From contig NZ_CP113097.1 of assembly GCF_026625125.1 (NCBI RefSeq), forward strand, positions 1,364,001-1,428,000: a DNA stretch of 64,000 nt, read 5' to 3'. The DNA is from Pseudomonas putida (GTDB taxonomy: Bacteria > Pseudomonadota > Gammaproteobacteria > Pseudomonadales > Pseudomonadaceae). The notes under the pieces were generated by a model. The model searched no databases. It saw only the letters and a program-made list of their open reading frames with translations, and was not told the DNA's origin. The position numbers were made by a program, and so were the translations under genes. This document shows positions 37,014 through 47,823 of the stretch, piece by piece; position 1 is the first letter of the stretch, and every line of letters begins with the position of its first letter.

Positions 37014-37712
37014 ATGGACCAACCCGTACCCCGCATCCTGATCGTCGAAGACGACCAGCGCCTCGCCGAGCTCACGGCTGAATACCTGCAGGCCAACGGT
37101 TTCGAGGTGGCAGTGGAGGGCGATGGCGCGCGCGCCGCCCGGCGCATCGTCGACAGCCAGCCAGACATGGTCATCCTCGACCTGATGCTGCCCGGTGAAG
37201 ATGGCCTGAGCATCTGTAGCCGGGTACGTGGCCAGTACGCAGGCCCCATCCTCATGCTCACCGCCCGCAGCGATGAACTCGACCAGGTCCAGGGCCTGGA
37301 CCTGGGTGCTGATGATTACGTGTGCAAGCCAGTGCGCCCGCGCCTGCTGTTGGCACGCATCCAGGCCCTGCTGCGGCGCAGCGAGCCGGCACAAGGCAAA
37401 ACCCAAGAACTGGCCTTTGGCGCCCTGCGCATCGACAATCGCCTGCGCGAAGCCTGGCTTGGCGAACAGCTGATCGAACTGACCGGTGCCGAGTTCGATC
37501 TGCTCTGGCTGCTGGCCAGCAACGCCGGGCGGGTGCTGTCGCGCGAGCAGATCTTCACCGCCCTGCGCGGTGTCGGTTACGACGGCCAGGACCGCTCCAT
37601 CGACGTGCGCATCTCCAAGATCCGCCCCAAGATCGGTGATGATCCTATCCACCCCCGGCTTATCAAGACCCTGCGCAGCAAGGGCTACCTGTTCGTCGGC
37701 GATGCACCATGA
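37014..37712 (+). CDS. OmpR-family response regulator (RstA-like)
   Basis: A 232-residue protein. The receiver domain (about 8-120) has acidic residues EDD, the phospho-acceptor Asp in ILDLMLPGEDG, and Lys in CKPVRP. The C-terminal winged helix (135-230) has the OmpR pattern (LTGAEFDLLWLLASNAGRVLSREQI, DVRISKIRPKIGDDP). It overlaps the following sensor kinase gene by 4 bp (ATGA), so they are a pair. The signal sensed is not evident. Confidence 0.92.
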   Translation: MDQPVPRILIVEDDQRLAELTAEYLQANGFEVAVEGDGARAARRIVDSQPDMVILDLMLPGEDGLSICSRVRGQYAGPILMLTARSDELDQVQGLDLGADDYVCKPVRPRLLLARIQALLRRSEPAQGKTQELAFGALRIDNRLREAWLGEQLIELTGAEFDLLWLLASNAGRVLSREQIFTALRGVGYDGQDRSIDVRISKIRPKIGDDPIHPRLIKTLRSKGYLFVGDAP

Positions 37713-39316
37713 ACAACTCGATCTTCCTGCGTATTTATGGCGGCATGCTCGCGGTCCTGGTGCTGGTGGCCCTGCTCGGCGTGCTCAGCCTGCACCTGGT
37801 CAACGAGGTGCGCGCCGCCCAGCACCGCGAGCGTCTGGCCCAAGGCACGTTCAGCCTGATGGCAGACAACCTGGCCCAGCAGAATGAAACCGAACGCAAA
37901 CGTTCGTTGTTGATGTGGGAGCGCTTGTTGGGCGTGCCCCTGGACTTGCAACCGATGTCAGCGCGCACCCTTGATGGAGGCCAGCGCGCGCGGCTCAATC
38001 GCGCCCTGGTGGTGGTGCACAAGACCGGCCCGCACGCCGCGCAGGTGCTGCGCAAGGTGGGCCAGGAAGACCTGCTGCTGGTGGCCGAGGTCAAGCAGGT
38101 CAGCGAGCAGTTGGCGCGGGCCACGCTCTATTTGCTCGCCGATGAACTGGTGCGCTACCCCGTCACCGAACAGCAACAGCGCCTGGCGCAGATCAAGCAG
38201 AGCAAGGGGTTCGGGTTTGGTATTGCCCTGCAGCGCCTGGAGCGCGTGGGCCTGGACGATGACCAGCGGCGCCGGGTAGAGGAGGGCGACACGGTCATGG
38301 CGCTGGGCAAGGATGGCGATTCGATCCGCGTGTTCGCAGGCTTGCCGGGCTCGCCCTGGGTATTGGAAATTGGCCCGCTGTACCAGCTCAACCCCTATCC
38401 GCCGCAATTGCTGGTGCTGATCGCATTCCTCGGCCTGTGCCTGATTGGCCTGGTGGTCTATTTGCTGGTGCGTCAGTTGGAGCGGCGGGTCTCGGGCCTG
38501 GAAATGGCCGCCACGCGCATCGCCCAGGGCAGCCTGGAAACCCGCGTGCCGGCCGACGATGCCGATTCGGTCGGGCGCCTGGCGGCAGCGTTCAACGGCA
38601 TGGCCGAACACCTGCAGCGTTCGCTGAACATGCAGCGCGAACTGGTGCGAGCGGTGTCCCATGAGTTGCGCACGCCCGTGGCGCGTTTGCGCTTTGGCCT
38701 GGAAATGATCGAAAGCGCGCCGACCGATCAGGCCCGCGCCAAGCACCTGGCGGGCATGGACGGCGATATCCAGGACCTGGACAAGCTGGTCGACGAGATG
38801 CTGACCTACGCCCGCCTGGAGCAGGGCGCGCCGGCCCTGAAGTTCCAGCGCGTCGACCTGGACGCCTTGCTGGACCGGGTGATCGACGAACTGGCCCCGC
38901 TCAATACCGAAGTCAGGCTGGTGCGCGGTGCCTGTCAGCTTCAGGGTGGCGAAGAGGCCTGGGTCGAGGCCGAACCGCGCTATCTGCATCGGGCGCTGCA
39001 GAACCTGGTCAGCAATGCCCTGCGCCATGCCCGGGCAGAGGTGCGGTTGAGCTATGAGTTGGGCCAGCAGCGCTGCCGCATCGAAGTCGAAGATGACGGG
39101 CCGGGCATCCCCGAAGGTTACTGGGACCGCATCTTCACGCCGTTCACCCGCCTCGACGACAGCCGTACCCGGGCTTCGGGAGGGCATGGCCTGGGCCTGT
39201 CGATCGTGCGGCGCATCATCTACTGGCACGCCGGCCGGGCCACGGTAGGTCGAAGTGAAGCGCTGGGCGGTGCCTGCTTCAGCCTCAACTGGCCACGCGA
39301 GCAGGCGCCGCTGTAA
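37709..39316 (+). CDS. Sensor histidine kinase (RstB-like)
   Basis: A 535-residue inner-membrane kinase. TM1 is near residues 10-31, followed by a periplasmic sensor region of about 200 residues and TM2 near 230-255. A HAMP linker, then the H-box AVSHELRTPVARLRF, follow. The ATPase has an N box (NLVSNALRHA) and G boxes (DDGPGIPEG, GGHGLGLSIV). The partner response regulator gene overlaps its start. The arrangement resembles RstB, but the stimulus is unknown. Confidence 0.92.
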   Translation: MNNSIFLRIYGGMLAVLVLVALLGVLSLHLVNEVRAAQHRERLAQGTFSLMADNLAQQNETERKRSLLMWERLLGVPLDLQPMSARTLDGGQRARLNRALVVVHKTGPHAAQVLRKVGQEDLLLVAEVKQVSEQLARATLYLLADELVRYPVTEQQQRLAQIKQSKGFGFGIALQRLERVGLDDDQRRRVEEGDTVMALGKDGDSIRVFAGLPGSPWVLEIGPLYQLNPYPPQLLVLIAFLGLCLIGLVVYLLVRQLERRVSGLEMAATRIAQGSLETRVPADDADSVGRLAAAFNGMAEHLQRSLNMQRELVRAVSHELRTPVARLRFGLEMIESAPTDQARAKHLAGMDGDIQDLDKLVDEMLTYARLEQGAPALKFQRVDLDALLDRVIDELAPLNTEVRLVRGACQLQGGEEAWVEAEPRYLHRALQNLVSNALRHARAEVRLSYELGQQRCRIEVEDDGPGIPEGYWDRIFTPFTRLDDSRTRASGGHGLGLSIVRRIIYWHAGRATVGRSEALGGACFSLNWPREQAPL

Positions 39317-39319
39317 GGC

Positions 39320-40021
39320 TTAAACGCTGACCAGGCTGAGCAGGTGACCGTCCTGCACGCAGAACTGGCCGTCCAGCTCGACGCCATGGCGCCATTCGGG
39401 CGACAGGTCGATGAGCAGGCGCAGGCGTGCAAGGCCTTCCGGTGACCACTGCAGTATCTCGGCGTGCTCGAAGTAGAAGCGCTGCCGGGTCAGTGGGTAA
39501 AGGGTCTTGAACAGGCTTTCCTTGAGTGAAAAGGTCAGGGTAACCGCCAGGCCCACCTGGCTGCGGTCCAGGCGCTCGAGCTCTGCCGGGGTGAGGATTT
39601 CGCCCATCAGCCGTTCGGCTCGCTCGTCGTCCAGCAGTGCTTCCTGGTCCAGCCCCAGGCCGCGGCAACTGCCGTGCGCTGCAACCACGGCCGCAGCCCA
39701 GCCTTTGCCGTGGGTGATCGAGCCGTGGATGCCCGTGGGCCAGATCGGCGAACGGTCTTCGTGGGTGCCGGGCACATGGTCACGGCCATCCAGGCGTTGC
39801 AGCGCGGCGCGCGCGCACACCCGGCCGGCCAGGTACTCGGCCTGACGCTTGGCCACCGAGCGTTGCAGGCTGGGGCTGGGTTCGATACCGGCACGCTGGA
39901 AGTCGTCGGCGGCCAGGCGGTTGGGGTCGAAGGCACAGCTGACCAGCACCGCGCCGGGCAACGGGCGGGGCAGGGGCCAGTGGTGCTGGAGCGGGTCACA
40001 GCAGGAAGGCAATCTGTTCAT
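39320..40021 (-). CDS. 4'-phosphopantetheinyl transferase (EntD/PcpS type)
   Basis: Length is 233 residues from ATG 40021; the open frame continues upstream but family members start here. Magnesium-binding and coenzyme A motifs are visible: GSITHGKGWAAAVVA, GLGLDQEAL (the usual acidic pair reads D-x-E) and FSLKESLFK. It transfers phosphopantetheine from CoA to carrier proteins of fatty-acid, siderophore or polyketide synthesis. Pseudomonas species usually have one broad-specificity enzyme of this kind. It is convergent with the kinase gene, three bases apart. Confidence 0.88.
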   Translation of the reverse strand: MNRLPSCCDPLQHHWPLPRPLPGAVLVSCAFDPNRLAADDFQRAGIEPSPSLQRSVAKRQAEYLAGRVCARAALQRLDGRDHVPGTHEDRSPIWPTGIHGSITHGKGWAAAVVAAHGSCRGLGLDQEALLDDERAERLMGEILTPAELERLDRSQVGLAVTLTFSLKESLFKTLYPLTRQRFYFEHAEILQWSPEGLARLRLLIDLSPEWRHGVELDGQFCVQDGHLLSLVSV

Positions 40022-40084
40022 GGCGGTATTGTGCCAGCCGCTGTGGCTGTGTGGGAGATGGGCCGCGAAGCGGCCCGGCAATCT

Positions 40085-40882
40085 TCAGTCGAACGCTTTC
40101 TTGAAGAACGCCTGCATGTCCGCCCATGAACGCTCGTCCGCAGCCTTGTTGTAACCAATGTCCGGCCCGCCATGGGCGCCGTGGCTCAAGCGGTCGGCAT
40201 CCGGGTTGGTGAAGCCATGCTTGGCGCCGGGGATGCTGACGAACTGATAGTTGACCTTGGCCGCGTCCATTTCGGCCTTGAACGCGGCGACCTGTTCATC
40301 AGTGACCATGCTGTCCGCCGCGCCGTGTTCCACCAGGATGTCGGCCCTGACCACACCAGGCTTGGCCGGCGTCTGGGTAGCCAGTGCACCATGGAAGCTC
40401 ACCACGCCGTCCAGTTTCTCGCCGCGCCGGGCCGCATCCAGCACCACCTTGCCGCCGAAGCAGTAACCTACGGCGCCCAGTTGATGCTTGTTGACGTTCG
40501 GCTGCTTTTTCAGCAGTTCAAGGCCCGCGTCGAAGCGCGCGGCCGCCGCGGCCGGGTCCTTCAGCGCTTGGGCCATGAATGCCTGGGCATCCTGCGGGTG
40601 CTCGGTGTGCTTGCCGTCACCGTACATGTCGATGGCCAGCGCTTTGTAGCCCAGTGCCGCGAGGTCACGGGCACGACGCTTGGCGTAATCGTTGAGCCCC
40701 CACCATTCATGCACTACGACGATGCCCGGGCGTTTGCCCTCCAGTGCATCGTCATAGGCGTAGTAGCCGACCAGGCGGTTGCCATCGTCGTCCTGGTAGG
40801 GGATCTCTCGGGTCACTACTGCCGCCTGGGCAAGAGCGGCGCTGCACATCAGGGTCAAAGCCAGCAGGGCACGCATGTTCAC
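40085..40882 (-). CDS. Dienelactone hydrolase family protein with signal peptide
   Basis: A 265-residue alpha/beta hydrolase with a typical Sec signal peptide (MNMRALLALTLMCSAALAQA), so it is probably periplasmic. The nucleophile is Cys in GYCFGGK, the acid is in the EHGAADSMV region, and the His is in AKHGFTNPD, matching the Cys-Asp-His triad of dienelactone hydrolases. The substrate is unknown; most exported members are uncharacterised. It is divergent from oprH, sharing the region with PhoP half-sites. Confidence 0.87.
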   Translation of the reverse strand: MNMRALLALTLMCSAALAQAAVVTREIPYQDDDGNRLVGYYAYDDALEGKRPGIVVVHEWWGLNDYAKRRARDLAALGYKALAIDMYGDGKHTEHPQDAQAFMAQALKDPAAAAARFDAGLELLKKQPNVNKHQLGAVGYCFGGKVVLDAARRGEKLDGVVSFHGALATQTPAKPGVVRADILVEHGAADSMVTDEQVAAFKAEMDAAKVNYQFVSIPGAKHGFTNPDADRLSHGAHGGPDIGYNKAADERSWADMQAFFKKAFD

Positions 40883-40906
40883 TACTCCTTGTTTTGCAAA
40901 CGTATC

Positions 40907-40962
40907 GTTCAGCCCTGGTTCAGCCAGGATTCAGCCGCGGTTCAGGGCGTTCTGCTTACTCT
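40907..40962 (+). promoter_or_regulatory. PhoP-dependent oprH promoter with four phased half-sites
   Basis: GTTCAG or ATTCAG occurs at 40907-40912, 40918-40923, 40929-40934 and 40940-40945, an exact 11-bp period. A degenerate GTTCTG follows at 40949. A PhoP box in Pseudomonas is two such hexamers separated by five bases, so this region holds two adjacent or overlapping boxes. A TACTCT at 40957-40962 is a plausible -10. This is expected to activate oprH-phoP-phoQ under low magnesium. Confidence 0.75.
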
Positions 40963-41005
40963 AGCTTCCAGACCGAAACAGCGCATTCAACTGGAGTACA
41001 ACGCC

Positions 41006-41611
41006 ATGAAAACCTTCAATACCTTACTTGCTGCCATGGCCGTCTGTGCAGCTGGCATGACCACCGCCCAGGCCGCCGACGACAACTTCGCCAGCCTGAC
41101 CTACGGCCAGACCAGCGACAAGGTCCGCAAGTCTGGGCTGTTGCAACGCAACACCGACCACCTGAACGCCGACGGCATCATCGGCAAGGATGACACCTGG
41201 GGCGTGCGCCTGGGCAAGATCAACGACCAGGGTCGCTACTACATGACCTACGACAACGTCTCGGGCGACCACAGCGGCCTGAAGCTGCGCCAGGAGAACC
41301 TGCTGGGCAGCTATGATCTGTTCCTGCCGGTAGGCGACACCACCAAACTGTTCGGTGGCGGCAGCCTGGGCATGACCAAGCTGACCCAGGACTCGCCAGG
41401 GGCCAGCCGTGATACCGACTATGGCTATGCAGTGGGCCTGCAGGCCGGCGTAATCCAGGAAATCACCGACCGGGCTTCGGTTGAGCTGGGCTACCGCTAT
41501 CTGCGTACCAATGCGGCGACCGAGGTAGGGGCGAGCGGCGGGCCGAAAGAGGGTACCTTGCGCCTGACCAGCAGTGCTCAGACTTACCTGTCGGCGAACT
41601 ACACGTTCTGA
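41006..41611 (+). CDS. oprH: Outer-membrane protein OprH
   Basis: Length is 201 residues from ATG 41006, with CTGGAG upstream. It has a signal peptide with cleavage after TTAQA, and the mature part is an eight-stranded barrel ending in a C-terminal Phe (LSANYTF). OprH binds lipopolysaccharide and stabilises the outer membrane under low magnesium and against polycations. It is followed by phoP-phoQ, the classic Pseudomonas order, and preceded by PhoP half-sites. Confidence 0.94.
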   Translation: MKTFNTLLAAMAVCAAGMTTAQAADDNFASLTYGQTSDKVRKSGLLQRNTDHLNADGIIGKDDTWGVRLGKINDQGRYYMTYDNVSGDHSGLKLRQENLLGSYDLFLPVGDTTKLFGGGSLGMTKLTQDSPGASRDTDYGYAVGLQAGVIQEITDRASVELGYRYLRTNAATEVGASGGPKEGTLRLTSSAQTYLSANYTF

Positions 41612-41678
41612 TGCCCGAGTCGAGTTATCCTCTACGGGCCTCATCGTCTGCAAGCCGGGTTCCCCACTGCTATTGAGT

Positions 41679-41709
41679 GCGGGAGCCGGCCTGCCGGCGC
41701 TCAGGCCGG
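41679..41709. repeat. REP-like palindromic element
   Basis: The unit is GCGGGAGCCGGCCTGCCGGC followed by GCTCAGGCCGG. Related copies lie at 45469-45498, 52583-52609 and 52689-52716. Such short GC-rich palindromes are typical extragenic REP elements of P. putida and lie only between genes here. Confidence 0.6.
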
Positions 41710-41736
41710 TACAGCCAACATAGGAAGGAGCGTCAC

Positions 41737-42414
41737 ATGAAACTGCTGGTGGTCGAGGACGAAGCCCTGCTAAGGCACCACCTCCATACCCGCCTGAGCG
41801 AAAGCGGCCATGTGGTCCAGGCCGTGGCTGATGCCGAAGAAGCGCTGTACCAGGCCGAGCAATTTCACTTCGACCTGGCCGTGATCGACCTCGGCCTGCC
41901 CGGCATCAGCGGCCTGGAGCTGATCGGCCGCCTGCGCGCCCAGGCCAAGACCTTTCCCATTCTGATTCTCACCGCCCGGGGCAACTGGCAGGACAAGGTC
42001 GAAGGCCTGGCCGCCGGTGCCGATGATTACTTGGTCAAGCCCTTCCAGTTCGAAGAGCTTGAAGCACGCCTCAATGCCCTGCTGCGCCGCTCCAGCGGCT
42101 TCACCCAGTCGACCATCGCCGCAGGGCCCTTGCTGCTGGACCTCAACCGCAAGCAGGCGACCCTTGACGAGCAGCCGCTGGCGCTGACCGCCTACGAGTA
42201 CCGCATCCTTGAATATCTGATGCGTCATCACCAGCAGGTGGTGGCCAAGGAGCGCCTGATGGAACAGCTGTATCCAGGCGACGAGGAGCGTGACCCCAAC
42301 GTCATCGAAGTGCTGATCGGCCGTTTGCGTCGCAAGCTCGAAGGTGAGCGCGGGTTCAAACCGATCGACACGGTGCGTGGCCTCGGCTACCTGTTCACCG
42401 AGCGCTGCCGATGA
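41737..42414 (+). CDS. phoP: Response regulator PhoP
   Basis: Length is 225 residues from ATG 41737 (GGAAGGAG upstream); the frame is open 20 codons earlier. The OmpR-type receiver has phospho-acceptor Asp in VIDLGLPG and Lys in VKPFQ. The winged helix ends with EVLIGRLRRKLE and DTVRGLGYLF. Placement between oprH and phoQ identifies it. It controls the response to low magnesium and cationic peptides. Its stop overlaps the phoQ start by 4 bp. Confidence 0.95.
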   Translation: MKLLVVEDEALLRHHLHTRLSESGHVVQAVADAEEALYQAEQFHFDLAVIDLGLPGISGLELIGRLRAQAKTFPILILTARGNWQDKVEGLAAGADDYLVKPFQFEELEARLNALLRRSSGFTQSTIAAGPLLLDLNRKQATLDEQPLALTAYEYRILEYLMRHHQQVVAKERLMEQLYPGDEERDPNVIEVLIGRLRRKLEGERGFKPIDTVRGLGYLFTERCR

Positions 42415-43757
42415 TTCGTTCGCTGCGGGTGCGCTTGATGCTCGCGGCAGCGGTGCTGGCGGTGCTGTTCATGCTGGCGCTGCTGCCCGCGCTGCAGAAG
42501 GCCTTCAGCCTGGCCTTGCAGGAATCGATCGAGCAGCGCCTGGCGTCGGACGTGACCACGCTGATTTCTTCGGCGCGCATCGAGCATGGCCAGTTGCAGA
42601 TGCCCGCACTGCTGCCGGACGAGCGTTACAACCTGCCGTATACCGGTTTGCTCGGTTACATCTTCGACCGCGAAGGTAAGCTGGTCTGGCGCTCCCGGGC
42701 CACGGCCGACCAGCACATCAACTACCAGCCGCGCTACGATGGACGCGGTAATGAGTTCGCCCGTATGCACCAGGATGACGGTGAGGAATTCTTTGTCTAC
42801 GACGTCGAAATAAAGCTGCTGGGTGGCCAGAGCGCCGCCTATAGCATCGTTGCCCTGCAGCCGGTGCGTGAGTACCAGCAAACCCTCGATGGCCTGCGTG
42901 AAAAGCTCTACCTGGGCTTTGGTGCGGCCTCGCTGGCGTTGCTGGTATTGCTTTGGGCCGGCCTGACCTGGGGCCTGCGTTCCCTGAGGCGGCTGAGCCG
43001 CGAGCTGGATGAGGTGGAGGCCGGTGCCCGCGACGGGCTAAGTGCCGAGCACCCCCGTGAGCTGCTGCGCCTGACCGGTTCGCTCAACCGTCTGCTGCGC
43101 AGTGAGCGGGAACAGCGCCAGCGTTATCGCGACTCGCTGGGGGACCTGGCGCACAGCCTCAAGACGCCGCTGGCGGTGCTGCAGGGCGTGGGCGAGAGCA
43201 TGCAGCAGCGCGCGGGTGAGCGTGAGCAGGCGCGGGTGCTGCAGAGCCAGATCGAACGCATGAGCCAGCAGATCGACTACCAGTTGCAGCGCGCCAGCCT
43301 GCGCAAGAGTGGCCTGGTGCGCCACAGCGTGCAGTTGCTTCCGGTGCTGGACAGCCTGTGCAGCACCCTGGCCAAGGTGTACCGCGACAAGCGCGTCGAA
43401 GTGCTGCTCGAGGTGCCGGCGCAGGCACAGGTGCCGATGGAGCAGGGCGCGCTGCTGGAGCTGTTGGGCAACCTCTTGGAAAACGCCTTCCGCCTGTGCC
43501 TGGGGCAGGTGCGGGTGAGCCTGCAGGAGGCGCCTGGGCGGCTGACCTTGAGCATCGACGATGACGGGCCGGGTGTACCGGCCGATCAGCGTGAGCGGAT
43601 TCTCGAACGGGGCGAGCGGCTGGACCGGCAGCATCCGGGGCAGGGAATCGGCCTTGCAGTGGTCAAAGATATCGTCGACAGCTACGACGCTGAATTGAGC
43701 CTGGACGACTCGCCGCTGGGCGGAGCGGCATTGCGGGTCACCTTCTACCTGGATTGA
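42411..43757 (+). CDS. phoQ: Sensor histidine kinase PhoQ
   Basis: A 448-residue kinase. TM1 is near residues 10-30 and the periplasmic sensor domain spans about 31-165, with acidic residues (HQDDGEEFF) that fit divalent-cation sensing. TM2 is near 168-190. The H-box is LAHSLKTPLAVL, the N box is NLLENAFRL, and the ATP lid includes DDDGPGVP and GQGIGLAVVKD. It phosphorylates PhoP when magnesium is low. Confidence 0.95.
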   Translation: MIRSLRVRLMLAAAVLAVLFMLALLPALQKAFSLALQESIEQRLASDVTTLISSARIEHGQLQMPALLPDERYNLPYTGLLGYIFDREGKLVWRSRATADQHINYQPRYDGRGNEFARMHQDDGEEFFVYDVEIKLLGGQSAAYSIVALQPVREYQQTLDGLREKLYLGFGAASLALLVLLWAGLTWGLRSLRRLSRELDEVEAGARDGLSAEHPRELLRLTGSLNRLLRSEREQRQRYRDSLGDLAHSLKTPLAVLQGVGESMQQRAGEREQARVLQSQIERMSQQIDYQLQRASLRKSGLVRHSVQLLPVLDSLCSTLAKVYRDKRVEVLLEVPAQAQVPMEQGALLELLGNLLENAFRLCLGQVRVSLQEAPGRLTLSIDDDGPGVPADQRERILERGERLDRQHPGQGIGLAVVKDIVDSYDAELSLDDSPLGGAALRVTFYLD

Positions 43758-45394
<1,637 letters not shown>

Positions 45395-45409
45395 GTGTGA
45401 TGCCGTCAT

Positions 45410-45445
45410 GAGAAAGGCGACCCTCGGGTCGCCTTTCTCGTTTCT
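45410..45445. terminator. Rho-independent terminator after dctA
   Basis: A 14-bp perfect stem, GAGAAAGGCGACCC (45410-45423) with GGGTCGCCTTTCTC (45426-45439), is followed by GTTTCT. Confidence 0.88.
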
Positions 45446-45468
45446 GCCATGAAGCCAGCGCAGTATCT

Positions 45469-45498
45469 GCGGGGGCCGGCTTGCCGGCGATAGGCCGG
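45469..45498. repeat. REP-like palindromic element
   Basis: GCGGGGGCCGGCTTGCCGGC followed by GATAGGCCGG is the same family as the copy at 41679-41709. It lies between the dctA terminator and the end of the sprT-like gene. Confidence 0.6.
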
Positions 45499-45499
45499 T

Positions 45500-45994
45500 T
45501 TATTCAACCCGCGTCTCGCCACTGTAGATCAGAACTTCTTTACACCGCCTGCACAGGTAGCGCCGCCCCTGATGCACCAACTTGTGCCGCTGTGCCGTGA
45601 ACGGGAAATCGCTCTGCGGGCACGGGCAGCGGTAGATGTAGCGGGTCGCCACACGCCGGCGCACCTCATAATTGTGGCAACGATTGGGCGGCAGTTCATA
45701 CACCCCGCGCATGATCAGTTGCCACTCTTCGCCATGGGCCTGAATGCGGTCGCCGAACAGTTGGTGAGCCACCAGGTGCGCCACTTCATGGGCCACGGTC
45801 TGGCGCAGGAAATCTTCCTGGTTTTCGCGGTACAGCTGCAGGTTGAAGCGCAACAGGTTTTCGTGCAGGTGGGCGACGCCCGCCTTCTGGCCGCGCAGCT
45901 TGAAGCTGACTTCCGGGCGCGGGAAGGGGCGCTTGAAAAAGGTTTCGGCTTGCTGGTAACAGGTTTCGACGCGTTGTTTGAGCAGCTCGGGCAT
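45500..45994 (-). CDS. sprT: SprT-family zinc metalloprotease-like protein
   Basis: Length is 164 residues from ATG 45994; the open frame extends 20 codons further without support. The zinc-protease motif HEVAHLVAH is near residue 70. The C-terminal zinc ribbon has Cys pairs (YRCPC and YLCRRC). SprT and SPRTN-like proteins cleave DNA-protein crosslinks in eukaryotes; the bacterial role is poorly known. Confidence 0.88.
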   Translation of the reverse strand: MPELLKQRVETCYQQAETFFKRPFPRPEVSFKLRGQKAGVAHLHENLLRFNLQLYRENQEDFLRQTVAHEVAHLVAHQLFGDRIQAHGEEWQLIMRGVYELPPNRCHNYEVRRRVATRYIYRCPCPQSDFPFTAQRHKLVHQGRRYLCRRCKEVLIYSGETRVE

Positions 45995-46133
45995 GGCGGG
46001 GTGATTCTCCTGACCGGGCATTATGCCGCAAGCAGTGGCAGCCTGCCGAGCCACCGGTCAGCAGACAGCCGGAAGTCGCCTTGCGGCGGCTTCCGGTTTG
46101 ATGCCCCAGTGTTGGATCTAAGTGTTTTCGAAG

Positions 46134-46733
46134 CTAGTTGGTATAGACGGGCCCCACGCCCAGTCCCCAGATGATCACGGTCGCAGCCATGATCGCTACC
46201 AGTACCACCAGGCCCACTGCCAGCACCGAGCTGGAGAACAGGAAGCCTTCATCGGTCGGTATGTTCATGAATGTCGGCAAGCCGACGTACAGCAGGTAGA
46301 CGGTGTAACAAATGGCCGCGGTACCCACCAGCATGCCCAGCCACAGGTGCGGGTAAAGCGCTGCCAGGCCGCCGAGGAACAGCGGTGTGGCGGTGTAGGT
46401 GGCAAAGGCGATGCATTGCGCCATGGACGGGCTGGCGTCATAGGTACGTGCCATCCAGTGGATGAACGCGCCCATGACCGCAACCCCGGCGAGCATCGCC
46501 AGGTAGGACATGATGCTCATCCATAGAGCGCTTTCCATCGTCAGCATCACCGCTGGCCGGTCGCCGATCACCCAGCCGACCTGGGTAGTGCCGATGAATG
46601 CCGAAACGGCGGGTATCGCCGCCAGTATCAGCGTGTGCGTCAGGTACATGTGGCTGATGCTTTCTTCTTCCCCGCGTATCTCCCGCCACTCCTGATCGGG
46701 GTGGGTAAACAGCCCCACAACGTGATGAATCAT
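46134..46733 (-). CDS. Yip1-family membrane protein
   Basis: Length is 199 residues from ATG 46733, with GAGTGACC upstream. Five hydrophobic segments are visible. The N-terminal MIHHVVGLFTHPDQEWREIR motif is the signature of the bacterial YIP1 domain family. Function is unknown; it is an inner-membrane protein. Confidence 0.85.
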   Translation of the reverse strand: MIHHVVGLFTHPDQEWREIRGEEESISHMYLTHTLILAAIPAVSAFIGTTQVGWVIGDRPAVMLTMESALWMSIMSYLAMLAGVAVMGAFIHWMARTYDASPSMAQCIAFATYTATPLFLGGLAALYPHLWLGMLVGTAAICYTVYLLYVGLPTFMNIPTDEGFLFSSSVLAVGLVVLVAIMAATVIIWGLGVGPVYTN

Positions 46734-46995
46734 GCCGGTCACTCCTCTCGTTGTTGCCAATCGCCCCCCAGATGGAGCGCAAGCGGCCCGAGGCCAGGGC
46801 ACCGATGGAAGCGGTAATGTGGCCTTATGTCGCAGTATAGGAAGCCGTTACCCGCACAAACTGCGCTTTTTAGAGCAAATCGCGCTGTAAGGCCGCCTGC
46901 TGATTCCCTTGAAGTCTTTATCGGAATCCCTACAGGTGCGCGTGGTTTGTGCGTAAAATAGCCGGCTTTTGTCACACCTCGCGGATCCAAGCGCT

Positions 46996-47820
46996 ATGGG
47001 CACCCTCTCGGTCAACCAGAACAAACTGCAAAAACGCCTGCGTCGTCTCGCCGGCGAAGCCATCACCGACTACAACATGATCGAGGATGGCGACAAGGTC
47101 ATGGTCTGCCTGTCCGGCGGCAAGGACAGCTACACCATGCTCGACGTTCTGTTGCACCTGCAGAAGGTGGCACCGATCACGTTCCAGATCGTCGCGGTGA
47201 ACATGGACCAGAAGCAGCCGGGCTTCCCCGAGCATGTGCTGCCGGCCTACCTGAAAGCGCTGGGCGTCGAGTACCACATCGTCGAGAAGGATACCTACTC
47301 GGTCGTCAAGGAGCTGGTGCCAGAGGGCAAGACCACTTGCTCGCTGTGCTCGCGCTTGCGCCGTGGCACCCTGTACACCTTCGCTGACGAAATCGGCGCA
47401 ACCAAGATGGCGCTTGGGCACCATCGCGACGACATCGTCGAGACCTTCTTCCTCAACATGTTCTTCAACGGTTCGCTCAAGGGCATGCCGCCCAAGCTGC
47501 GTGCCGACGACGGCCGTAACGTGGTGATCCGCCCGCTGGCATACTGCAGCGAGAAGGACATCCAGGCCTACTCGGACATGAAGGAATTCCCGATCATCCC
47601 GTGCAACCTGTGCGGTTCGCAGGAGAACCTGCAGCGCCAGGTGGTCAAGGACATGCTGGTGGAGTGGGAGCGCAAACACCCGGGCCGTACCGAGAGCATC
47701 TTCCGCGCCCTGCAGAACGTGGCCCCGTCGCAGTTGGCCGACCGCAATCTGTTCGACTTCACCAGCCTCAAGATCGACGAAAGCGCCACCCCGCGTTTCC
47801 TCGATGTACTGAACATCTGA
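46996..47820 (+). CDS. ttcA: tRNA 2-thiocytidine(32) synthetase
   Basis: Length is 274 residues from ATG 46996; an in-frame TTG nine codons earlier is possible. The ATP-pyrophosphatase P-loop SGGKDS is near residue 40. The two CxxC motifs that hold the iron-sulfur cluster are in [11 protein letters not shown] and PCNLCGSQ. TtcA thiolates cytidine 32 of certain tRNAs. It is followed after three bases by a glycosylase-like gene. Confidence 0.95.
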   Translation: MGTLSVNQNKLQKRLRRLAGEAITDYNMIEDGDKVMVCLSGGKDSYTMLDVLLHLQKVAPITFQIVAVNMDQKQPGFPEHVLPAYLKALGVEYHIVEKDTYSVVKELVPEGKTTCSLCSRLRRGTLYTFADEIGATKMALGHHRDDIVETFFLNMFFNGSLKGMPPKLRADDGRNVVIRPLAYCSEKDIQAYSDMKEFPIIPCNLCGSQENLQRQVVKDMLVEWERKHPGRTESIFRALQNVAPSQLADRNLFDFTSLKIDESATPRFLDVLNI

Positions 47821-47823
47821 TCC

